Assembly (NCBI GenBank): GCA_022496185.1
Contig: WTXG01000107.1
Span: 62,001-126,000 of the forward strand
Direction of reading: 5' to 3'
Length of the DNA stretch: 64,000 nt
DNA from: Multifurca ochricompacta
Lineage: Eukaryota; Basidiomycota; Agaricomycetes; Russulales; Russulaceae
Shown here: piece after piece, positions 47,010 to 56,472 of the stretch
How positions within the stretch are numbered: the stretch's first letter is position 1
Layout of the letters: the number at the start of each line of letters is the position of its first letter
Position numbers and translations under genes: made by a program
The notes under the pieces: generated by a model
The model's input: only the letters and a program-made list of their open reading frames with translations
What the model was told of the DNA's origin: nothing
Database searches by the model: none

Positions 47010-47185
47010 TTTTTTATTTTTTATTTTTTTTGAAATCGAATTTATTCACGCTTCAGAGTGTGTCCCAAATCACGTGGCTACTATGGGACAGAGTAGCTAC
47101 TAGATTGTACAGGTGGAAGGTACTAGGCTGAAAGGGAAAACCTCACTGGGAGGAAAGGGCTTAACTAAAGAGTGGAAGAAGTAGG
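47010..47185 (-). mobile_element. 5'-truncated LINE 3' end
   Basis: The reverse complement reads GTAGCTACTCTGTCCCATAG..GTGAATAAATTCGATTT followed by an A-rich tail. It matches the 3' end of the LINE at 14260-14400 with divergence. A short dead-on-arrival copy of the same or a related family. Confidence 0.8.
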
Positions 47186-47197
47186 TCCACCCAGCAC

Positions 47198-47965
47198 ATT
47201 TTGACGCATCACGTGACGTACATACAGAGACAAACAACAGGAAGCGTACATGAGACTTCCAATTGCCTCTCGGTATTGCGCTTTCTTCATCTTTTCAGTG
47301 TCAGTCGGCGTTTGCGGTGAGTATTCCACTCCTGGTGGCATCGCAGTGTCGTAAGGTTTTGTATCTTCAAGTTTGAATTGTGCATTAGAAGAACTTGGCG
47401 ATCGAGAGAGAATGTGTTGAAATAATCGACTCCGTATACTTGAGTGAAACTGTGTGCAACAAGTCTTGCTTTGTACTTGTCCACGGTCCTGTCGGCCTTG
47501 CATTTGACACGAGAAACTCATTTTGATCCAACTATATTCTCATTTTCTGGGCATGGTACCGTAATCCTCGTTTTTGCCTTTTCCAGTGTAAGGATTTTGC
47601 AGTCCATGGCCTCCTTCCAAAAAGGCCAGTCGTCGCGTGTTTGAGCTTCAATGAGTGATTTTGGATCAACCTTTGGCATCTTCAATAGCTTCTGCAATCA
47701 TATTGTCATATTCTGCCTGATAAGCATAAACCGTGTCTGCAGATAGGTCAGCGATAGATGCAGAGCCTTCTTCTTGGGTGTCTGGATCCTGGTATCTATC
47801 CATGCTGTGGCTGCTATTCCAATACATAATACAGCTTGCATATTTCATTCTACATACTAAAAAAAAATGGTTTCCTGCTGTCAAACACCCAAAGGGCTCA
47901 GGAGACGTTACATATTGTTTGTCTCTGTATGTACATCACGTGATGCGTCACAATGTGCTGCGTTC
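47198..47965 (-). mobile_element. Copia-derived fragment bounded by about 43-bp inverted repeats
   Basis: Minus-strand frames give Copia polymerase pieces: LIEAQTRDDWPFWKEAMD, DKYKARLVAHSFTQVYGVDY and, after a large internal deletion of the reverse transcriptase, AQYREAIGSLMYAS. Several frameshifts. The ends are inverted repeats: CAGCACATTTTGACGCATCA at 47198 and its complement TGATGCGTCACAATGTGCTG ending at 47965, continuing inward through ACATACAGAGACAAAC. Copia elements do not normally end in long inverted repeats, so this may be a fragment picked up by another element or two LTR-edge pieces in opposite orientation. Confidence 0.6.
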
Positions 47966-48429
47966 AGTGTTCAGTGCCGGGTCCAGACTATCACCTAAAA
48001 CCCCGTCCAGTCCAAGTGAGGCTCTTGATGATAAGCCTCAATCAACGTTCCCATTGGAACAGAGTTGAACACACGATCGGTGTCCTAGAGGAGCATCTTT
48101 AAGGAGAGCAGTGCCGCTGAGATAGAGAGACCTGCGTTCAGTTTCTCACAACCTGGTCTATGCAGGAAAATGAGCCGGAATGATTAGTGTGCTATGTTAA
48201 AGGAAATGCATACAGAGTTCGGAACGAGGTTATGGAACGGAGTTAATCAAAGAGAGCCTACATAGTAGTTGCCATTCTACTCAGCTGCAGCTGTGACTAG
48301 CACAGTTTCGCCTATTGTTGTTGCTGGTTGCGCGTCTATCTCCTATATCCGGTCGCACCTCAAGGCTATGATATCGTCGTGCGCTATCTATTGTGATGCT
48401 TGCGATCAATCCCATTCTATTCAACACCC

Positions 48430-51400
48430 ATGTCTTCAAACACCTCTTCCGATTCTGTTAGGTCTCTCTTTGAATCCGCATTGAACGAGTTTGAGAAACG
48501 AGCAAACACATCTCTCCTCCAACATCAGCTCGCGATCAAACTTATCCATTGTCAGGACGCCGAATCCGTCATTTCCATACTCCAACAGGAGGCAAATAAG
48601 TTCAATAAATTTAGAGGGGAAGATGGAAATGTGATGAAGTGGATCAAGCGCACCGTTCATGTTCTTTATTCCCTCTCCACGAGCGGCGTCCTCGGAAATA
48701 GTCTTGGGCTAGTATGTCGTAATGCGCTTGTTTCTCATGCCATACGCTGCTGCGAACTAACCTAACCTTTTCTTCCAGTCCTTCCCACCCGCAAATGCAA
48801 TTTTCGCTGGAATCGGTATCTTACTTGGGGTATGTGTAATTCTCTCAGCTGCTTTGAGCAAGTCTCTTTGACACCCATGATTACTAGGCAATCAAGGACG
48901 TCAGCTCGAGCTACGATGCGCTTGTAGATCTTTTCGAGTCTATGGAAAACTTCCTCAGACGTCTTGACATTTACACGAAGATCCATCTACGACAGCAATG
49001 ACGGCGATAGTCGTGAAAATCCTTATCGAATTCCTGTCCACTCTTGCCCTCGCTACGGAACAGGTCAAGCAAGGGCGCCTCAGTGAGTTTCTCAGATTGT
49101 GGGGACGCAGGGGCTTTTGTTGAATCTCACGCAGGAGCATTCGGAAAGAAGCTTTTAGGAGAGAATGATGTTGGAGCTGTTCTACAGAGGTTGGATCGAC
49201 TTACGCAGGAAGAAGCTCGGACAACGGCGGCGCAGACTTTGGAGGTTGTTTATGGTCTTGTGAAGAATATGAAAGTGGTCATGGACGGTACCGAAAAGTT
49301 CGAAATGATCACTCAGACCGAGCTGAATATCTACCCATTTCAGACGGAAAAGCATCAACAGACGAGGTTCATCAAACTCTTGGTAGTTCTCGCTTACTCT
49401 ATAACTCTATAATCGAGCGAAGCTGACTGTTGGTTAAAGTGGTGATGCAGCAAGTCGCCAATGAGATGGATAAGTCAAGACGTGTGTCCTCTTCGTACTC
49501 GGTCATGTCTGGTTGTAGAGACTAAGAATTTTGCGCAGGTGAGCAGTTACAAGAGACCTTCCGAAGATGGCTCTCTCCTCCAGACCCATCGAAAAACCAC
49601 AACATCGCGCGGAAATCTCACCACGATGGAACTGCTTCATGGTTCATCGATGGCAACACTTTTCCAGAATGGAGAGCCACGGGTTCGTTATTGTGGATTC
49701 ATGGAAAGCGTACGTTCATCCACTCCCACTGTTTGCATGTGTTGATATGAATCACCCTGGTTATGTAGCTGGTTCAGGGAAGAGTGTGCTTTGGTGTGCT
49801 CCTACCCAATCTCGTCGTTGCCTCTCTATTGACGCGCTGACATGATCGACTAGTTCTGCCCTAATTCATGAAATTACCAAAATGCAAGAGGCAGGCCTGG
49901 CGTGTCTTGCATACTATTACTTTGATTTCAGGGATACCGCAAAGCAAGATACCCGCGGCTTCCTCACTTCACTTCTTACTCAACTCTCTGCTCAATCTGA
50001 TTCTTACTCCTACTTCCTTTCTCGATTATACTCGATGCATGGCGCTGGCTCAAAACAACCAAATGACGATGTCCTCGTTTCATGCCTCCAGGACATGCTC
50101 GCGCTCTCTGGACAAGGCCCAATATATATTGTCGCGGATGCACTCGACGAATGTCCTAGGGGCACTGGGACACCGTCACCACGAGAAAGTGTTCTTGAAA
50201 TCGTAAAGGAAATTTTCAAGTTAGGCTACCGTCACGTACACATTTGCGTCACGAGTCGTCCCGAGATAGATATCGAAGGTATACTTAAACCTTTAGCGTC
50301 TCATTCGGTGTCTCTCCATGATGAGATCGGACAAATGGACGATATCAATAACTATATCAACTCGTTCATCAACTCAGATACGAAAACACGTCAGTGGAGA
50401 AAGAAGGATAAAGAACTGGTGATCAATAAGTTGTGTGAAGGAGCTGATGGAATGTGAGGCATTGTTTGACATGATGTTCTCCACAACCTATTCACGTGAT
50501 GGTTCAGGTTCCGATGGGTGTATTGCCAACTGGACAAATTGCGTCGGTGTCTTCCAGGACGTATTCGGCGTGCACTCGAAGAGTTACCTGGGACACTGGA
50601 CGAGACATACGAACGGACTTTACAAGATATCGACGACGAGAATTGGGCATATGCTCATCGTCTGTTGCAATGCGTCACAGTTGCTTCTCGGCCACTCCGT
50701 GTCGAAGAGCTCGCAGAGTTCCTCGCGTTTGATTTTGACGACGAAGAAATTCCGATATTCGAGGCAGATTGGCGGCCTGAGAATGCAGGAGATGCTGTGC
50801 TCTCTACCTGCTCCAGTTTACTCGCCGTCGTCAACGCGGATGGTTCTCAGGTTGTTCAATTTTCTCACTTCTCGGTCAAGGAGTTCTTGACATCAGAGCG
50901 ATTAGCAAGAGGACGTATCTCACGCTACTACATTCCCCTTGAACCCGCGCATCTGATTGTCGCACAAGCCTGCCTCGCGGTTTTACTGCAGCTTGGCGAT
51001 CACATCAACAAACACCCTATTAAACGGTTTCCACTTGCTGGTTATGCTGCCGAGCATTGGGTGGATCATGCGAAATTTGGGAATGTTTCATCACGTACAG
51101 ATAATGTGATGAAACGACTGTTCGACCCGGATGGACCACACTTTGCATTGTGGATTTGGGTCAAAAGTATGGAAGGAAATGAGAGTGCGACACTAGAAGG
51201 GGCTGCCCCTCGACCGAAAGGAACAGCTCTATTCTATGCCGCTGAAAGCGATCTTGGGGGGGTTGCGGAATGGCTAATCAACATGCGATCACAGGATGTG
51301 AATTTGCGGAGTGGCAGAGACATGAATTCGCTCCCATTATATGTTGCGTCTATGCGGGGTTCCGTCAATGTGGCGAAGGTGCTGCTGAAGTATGGTGCAG

Positions 51401-51948
51401 ATGTCAACAAGCAGGGCAGTTCGAAGTGGACTCCGCTGCATGAGGCAGCGAACTCAGGATATTTGGAAATTTCACGCGTACTCATCGAATCTGGCGCGGA
51501 TGTGAATGCAAGGAGTTCCACAGGTAGGACACCATTGTTGTCGGCATCAGAAGAAGGATACAAGGACATCGTACGGCTACTACTGGATCATGGGGCAGAC
51601 GCAAATGCCTGGAATGCTAAGGTCGAGACTCCATTTGGTCAAGCACTGAAGAAAGGAGATCAAGAAATCATTAGACTTTTACTCGAGCATGGCGCAGATG
51701 TCAACGCTCGCAATAGAGACGGCCAGACTCTCCTACACCTAGCGTCACGAAATAAAAATCAAGATATTATACGGGGACTACTAGGGCATGGCGCGGATAT
51801 AAATGCGCAGAATAAACGGGGAGAGACGGCTTTCCAGGTGGCATCCAGAGAAGGACACGATGAAGTAGTAGAACTGTTGTTGGAACATAGTGCAGAGGGA
51901 GCTCCGCAACTGGTGACTCTCCATGACGACTTGCAGTTGACGACGTAA
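48430..51948 (+). pseudogene. NLR-D: Goodbye-NACHT-ankyrin gene with one frameshift
   Basis: Inverted-arm partner of NLR-L and very similar to it. Start at 48430 (MSSNTSSDS). Goodbye exons, linker WLSPPDPSKNHN, Walker A microexon 49769-49793 (25 nt), NACHT exon 49882-50457 with IYIVADALDECP, and a last exon to 51948 with about seven ankyrin repeats are all present. One base is missing near 48982 (AAGATCC here, AAGATACC in L), which puts a TGA at 48999-49001 in the third Goodbye exon. Everything else looks intact, so it is either a very young pseudogene or an intact gene with a sequence error. Ankyrin differences from L include NGQGSSEW to NKQGSSKW and NANVETPFYQALAKGD to NAKVETPFGQALKKGD. Confidence 0.8.
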
Positions 51949-52266
51949 GCGTCCTATCATTCTAGAGATGTAGGTTCTTTCCAACACACGATTTCTGTTG
52001 CAGACGGTAGTTGTTAAGTTCTGTGTTTTCGAGCCATCAATGCGACGCAAACACTTCGTTCAGTTGTGGAGGTGGAGCCTGTATTTGTTATCTGTTTTCT
52101 TTCTCCGATGGATATCATTGCCCTTGAGTCAAGGAAGGTTTATGTATCGAGTTGTACCGGAAGGGACATGCCTTTATGTTTGGTTGGTTGCAATGAAGCT
52201 ATTTTTGCACGAACATAAAGAGACCCTTTTAGAATATCAGAGTCTGTCTGAAACTAAAGATGAATT

Positions 52267-53608
52267 TATTGAATGCAGCCTGAGGTTAGATAATCCAAAC
52301 TACCTAGAATGGTAGTTGTAATTCAGTTATGATGGTCAGAACTGACAATATATTAGTCTTTACCTAGAATGGTAGTTGTAACTAGACTAGTTACTAGTTA
52401 AACTAGTATGTGTTAGCTACATAGGTAAAGATAAGATAACAAAATACTCACTTCAGTTATGATGGTCAGAACTGAAGTGAACTGTACAGTAAAAGCATCC
52501 TGTGACGGGTGAAGCTCCATGTACACTTAGAAACAAAAAGGGCAAAGGGTGTGGTGACCTAAGTTGTTGGGCGTACTGCAGAGGCAAACATCACACATTA
52601 AGTAATGACCAGGAACTGTGTCACCCACTGTGGTTTATGCAACCACGATGATGGCGTTCTGAAACTGGAAGAAACTGCAGCCCCAAGAGGACAAGATCCA
52701 GAGGATCATGTCACACAGGGAGGCAGGATATCATTAGCACTATGTATCGAACTCGTGTAGACAGTTACTCACCTGCAGCCCCAAGAGGACAAGATGGGGG
52801 GCTACAGGCTGTTACAGAGGGTCTTATATACATTTCTCAGTGTAACGAGGTAAGCAATGAGTGTAAGCAAGAATCAGCAAGTATCAGTCAGCTGTATTGC
52901 TGACTGAGCCTTATCTCTGTGATTCGTAAGCTGCTTTACTCTGCTGACTGATCATGCTCCACAGTGTGATGTCATAATGATGTCACTGTGGAGTAGATAA
53001 CTGATATGTAGTCTAGCCCTTAGGTCTGGAACACATCTATCTACTGATACATGTGGTTCTGTGCTAAAATTGGCCATGGCCCAACCTGGGCCCTTATCTA
53101 GAGCTCCACTTACCTAGAATCTTCTAGGCTGGACTCTGCTTATCTTGATAGCAGCTCCACTTGGTCTAGAACTGTCTAGACTGTGGGGCCTCTGCCTATT
53201 GTGGTAAACACAATAGAGAATCGACTTGTTATTGTTGAGTGGCTCTTGTGCTGACTAAGCAGCATGTGACTATTACATGTGACTCGGTCACATGATCCAT
53301 GTCACGACTACATTCCCATGATCATGTGTTGAGACTGCTGGGTAATCTTCCCACAGTCATGTGATCCAAAAGGGAGAAAAATAAAGGAAAAATAAAAGTA
53401 GAGCCGTGACACATCCTTTAAATACTGTAAATGAGTGTGCTTATAGTAACCAAGATTCAGAAGGATTGTGTCTAATCAAGTAAGGTATCAAACTATTCAC
53501 AGGAAGGTGAAACGCAGTCTGTGTGCTACTGCACAACACACAACTCACTTGTTAGTATCACACACTTAGCAATTGATCCGACCTGGCCATATTGATCCAT
53601 TTCTGACA
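52267..53608. mobile_element. Insertion Q1 (about 1.34 kb), non-coding, 5-bp target duplication
   Basis: GAATT lies on both sides (52262-52266, 53609-53613), and the left-arm copy has an uninterrupted GAATT. It begins near TTGAATGCAGCCTGAGG and ends near TGATCCATTTCTGACA. It contains a repeated TACCTAGAATGGTAGTTGTA (52299, 52361) and a repeated AGTTATGATGGTCAGAACTG. No open frame with a known domain. A 5-bp duplication suits an LTR-type element, for example a TRIM or large solo LTR. Confidence 0.75.
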
Positions 53609-53824
53609 GAATTAATGTCAGAATTCTTTATTGTCAGGACTAGAAAGAGCAATCTTATGCATCCTGAGTTTGTATTTCACACTGAGACTGTTCCTTTTTT
53701 CTCAGACTTGTTCCTCATTAGACTGCCTGAGGGAGCCAGTCACCGTCCAGTCCACCCAAGCAATATTGTGATTGGAGGTGACTCGGCTGGTGGAGGACTG
53801 GTGATTGCATTACTTCGTGACTCC

Positions 53825-54045
53825 ATGTGGAAATGCAGCCTGAGGTAGAAAGATAAATCTGGTCAAAACAACTCTGTTGTAAAATACAGAAATATTGTCC
53901 TTAAATACTGTAAGGAGTGTGCTGTGCTGAGATCATAAGGATTGTACTTAATTATAATAAATGAGTGTGTGGGTATCATCTTGCACTGCCAACACCGGTC
54001 ACCACTGATCCAGTCCGGCCTACTCTGATCCATTACTGGCTCAAC
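53825..54045. mobile_element. Insertion Q2 (221 bp), short relative of Q1
   Basis: ACTCC flanks it on both sides (53820-53824, 54046-54050). It shares with Q1 the start ATGCAGCCTGAGG and the last part (TAAATACTGTA..GAGTGTG, CTGATCCATT) but lacks the middle. A deletion derivative or short member of the same family. Confidence 0.7.
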
Positions 54046-54059
54046 ACTCCGGACTTCCA

Positions 54060-54207
54060 TCTAATGAATGCAGCCTGAGGTTAGATAATCCAAACTACCT
54101 AGAATGGTAGTTATAATTCAGTTGTGATGGTCAGAACTATATATTAATTAGTCTTTACCTAGAATGGTAGTTATAACTAGTGCGCATTAGCTACATAGGT
54201 AAAGATA
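54060..54207. mobile_element. Insertion Q3, truncated
   Basis: Starts AATGAATGCAGCCTGAGG and follows Q1 closely through TACATAGGTAAAGATA, where the Tc1-type fold-back element begins. The rest is lost, probably through the neighbouring Copia insertion. Confidence 0.65.
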
Positions 54208-54569
54208 CAGTGCCTCACAAAACTGAGTCAATGTTTTGCACTTTTGCACTGTTTGTTGAATATTGCACCAACAAAAACAAATATAAACAAAGTCTTGGTG
54301 TATAATAAAAGGTACAAGATAAGGGCTATGTAATGCAAAAATGATTATGTAATTCTGATCAAAACCTGTGGAGCTATGCCCATTTCAAATTGGGGACTCA
54401 TTGACTCAGTTTTGTGAGGGGGTATCAGAAATATCAGAATCTGATGCTCCACCAAATGTACAGCAACCAATCCTTAATATATGGTTACCATAGTTATCTT
54501 AATACTGATGGGACCTGGAATAGAGCTATTTAATCATGGTTTACATTCCCAGAATATTATAATTTCCCA

Positions 54570-55013
54570 ATGCACCCCACCTCCTCTGCCCAGAAAGAAA
54601 ACATGCTCTCTCTGGCCTCTGAAGGTCATTCCACTCACACTATTGCCTCCAGACTCAGCCTCAGCCAGTCCACAGTCTCTAGGACACTCAGAATCTTCCC
54701 TCCCAACCATCAGTCACCTCATTTTGGTCATCTTTCCAAGCTCTCTGCTACCTCTGAACATGCTATCATGATACAAATCACCACAGGAAAGGTTGCCAAT
54801 GCTGTCCAGGCCACAAAGCACATCAATTCCATCATCCCCAACCATGTCTCTTCACAAACTGTGCATTGGGTTCTTAAACAACATTCATTCAAGGCTGTAA
54901 CAAAGAAGAAAAGGCCACTACTCTCTGCAGTACATTGCAAGAAGCACTGGGCCTTTGCTTTGAAGTACAGAGAGTGGACTGTGGAGGACTGGCATCTGAC
55001 CCAAACCTGTTAA
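54570..55013 (+). pseudogene. Tc1-type transposase N-terminal part, left arm
   Basis: 147-residue frame with the DNA-binding helix-turn-helix and the conserved segment ending FALKYREWTVEDW, then unrelated residues. Missing the DDE catalytic core. Its inverted twin is at 55060-55467 (-). Confidence 0.8.
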
Positions 55014-55059
55014 TTTTGGTCTCAGCTGACCAAATCACCCTCTCACAGTCCTCCATAGC

Positions 55060-55467
55060 TCATTTTTGGTACTTCAAAGCAAAGGCCCAGTGCTTCTTGC
55101 AATGTACTGCAGAGAGTAGTGGCCTTTTCTTCTTTGTTACAGCCTTGAATGAATGTTGTTTAAGAACCCAATGCACAGTTTGTGAAGAGACATGGTTGGG
55201 GATGATGGAATTGATGTGCTTTGTGGCCTGGACAGCATTGGCAACCTTTCCTGTGGTGATTTGTATCATGATAGCATGTTCAGAGGTAGCAGAGAGCTTG
55301 GAAAGATGACCAAAATGAGGTGACTGATGGTTGGGAGGGAAGATTCTGAGTGTCCTAGAGACTGTGGACTGGCTGAGGCTGAGTCTGGAGGCAATAGTGT
55401 GAGTGGAATGACCTTCAGAGGCCAGAGAGAGCATGTTTTCTTTCTGGGCAGAGGAGGTGGGGTGCAT
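55060..55467 (-). pseudogene. Tc1-type transposase N-terminal part, right arm
   Basis: 135-residue frame identical to the left-arm frame as far as FALKY. Past its stop the minus strand still shows ERVIWSAETKINRFGSD-like sense, the start of the catalytic domain with Asp replaced by Ala. Confidence 0.8.
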
Positions 55468-55831
55468 TGGGAAATTATAATATTCTGGGAATGTAAACCA
55501 TGATTAAATAGCTCTATTCCAGGTCCCATCAGTATTAAGATAACTATGGTAACCATATATTAAGGATTGGTTGCTGTACATTTGGTGGAGCATCAGATTC
55601 TGATATTTCTGATACCCCCTCACAAAACTGAGTCAATGAGTCCCCAATTTGAAATGGGCATAGCTCCACAGGTTTTGATCAGAATTACATAATCATTTTT
55701 GCATTACATAGCCCTTATCTTGTACCTTTTATTATACACCAAGACTTTGTTTATATTTGTTTTTGTTGGTGCAATATTCAACAAACAGTGCAAAAGTGCA
55801 AAACATTGACTCAGTTTTGTGAGGCACTGTA

Positions 55832-56204
55832 TGTAGAGCGTTAGTCTCAAGGTATGATAGTAAGTAAGAGAGAGGACTTACACTTCAGAGATAGAAGGAA
55901 CTCTGAAGTGTAAGAGACGAAACAGACACCCTTATATACACTTTCAAGGGATGGTCTGTGCACTGGGAATAAGTCCACAAGTGCCAGACAATGTCCAAAC
56001 AATAAACATGAGGGACTAAGGCCATTGGCCATTACAGAAATCACATGCTACATGGTGTATCAGTCAGCTACTGCGGAATGTGAGAAAGAAAGTAATAATG
56101 ATAATGTAAAAAGTCCGAGACTCTGGTATCTAATCTAATCTACAAAGTAGCTAATCTAATCACCTGATGCCTGAAGCATCACTGAACATCTTCTGTGTTC
56201 AACA
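55832..56204 (-). repeat. 3' LTR of Copia element 1
   Basis: On the minus strand it starts TGTTGAACACAGAAG (56204) and ends CGCTCTACA (55832), a TG..CA LTR, with TATATAAG near 55932-55939. It is related, in inverse orientation, to the solo LTR at 61402-61909. A purine-rich GCATGGAGGGA stretch directly before it could be the polypurine tract. Confidence 0.8.
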
Positions 56205-56472
56205 TCCCTCCATGCTGAAGGCATCTGGTCATGGATGGGAAATGAATTGGATGAGCACACTGCCATCACAATTGAATGAACATATCGCCAGAGATCCAAC
56301 TTCTCTAACTCTTGAGTGCAAGGACAAGAGCATGGTGTTCAGAGGCATATTGCGGTGATTCGCTTATGCAAACTGAAACCATACACACCTCTTGCATCAC
56401 TCTCGAAGTTGAGAACTTTGCTCATGGTGGGAAAGTGAGACTGGTGTACTAAGTCTCCAGATTCCAGTTCTC

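Larger units (their letters stand above)
46580..47976. mobile_element. Composite insertion absent from the left arm
   Basis: The left arm runs straight through this point (about 5105). The inserted stretch starts with a segment rich in CACGTG sites (GGTCACGTGACCACGTGACC at about 46595) with a short acidic open frame (46651-46953, plus strand, no recognised domain). Next come a near-palindrome TTACTGGTAAATTACCAGTAA at about 46973, a truncated LINE tail and a Copia-derived block with inverted ends. Probably several nested insertions; I could not define one clean target duplication for the whole. Confidence 0.7.
40710..54059. repeat. Right arm of large inverted duplication
   Basis: Reverse-complement partner of 668-19572. 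It differs from the left arm by lacking the LINE in the F relic, and by carrying an insertion at about 46580-47976, two short-element insertions inside the hydrolase remnant (52267-53608 and 53825-54045) and more broken NLR copies (C and D). The last recognisable shared bases are about 54051-54059. Confidence 0.85.
52018..54059 (+). pseudogene. Alpha/beta-hydrolase remnant, right copy, split by insertions
   Basis: Counterpart of 668-1090. Pieces at 52018-52266, 53614-53824 and 54051-54059 join when two insertions with 5-bp duplications are taken out. This copy keeps HPSNIVIGGDSAGGGLVIAL with the nucleophile Ser, which the left copy has lost. It ends at 54059, where a third insertion begins; the later part of the gene is absent. 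Non-functional. Confidence 0.75.
54208..55829. mobile_element. Fold-back Tc1/mariner element (two arms of about 766 bp)
   Basis: TA dinucleotides flank it (54206-54207, 55830-55831) and both ends read CAGTGCCTCACAAAACTGAG. The left arm, 54208 to about 54973, is the reverse complement of about 55064-55829, seemingly without change, with a loop of about 90 bases. Each arm encodes the same 5' part of a Tc1-type transposase: a helix-turn-helix region (STHTIASRLSLSQSTVSRTL) and FKAVTKKKRPLLSAVHCKKH. The loop adds EDW and, from the other strand, RVIWSAETKINRF, where active members have WSDE at the first catalytic Asp. The rest of the catalytic domain is absent, so it is non-autonomous. Transcription through it would give a long hairpin RNA. 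Confidence 0.9.
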
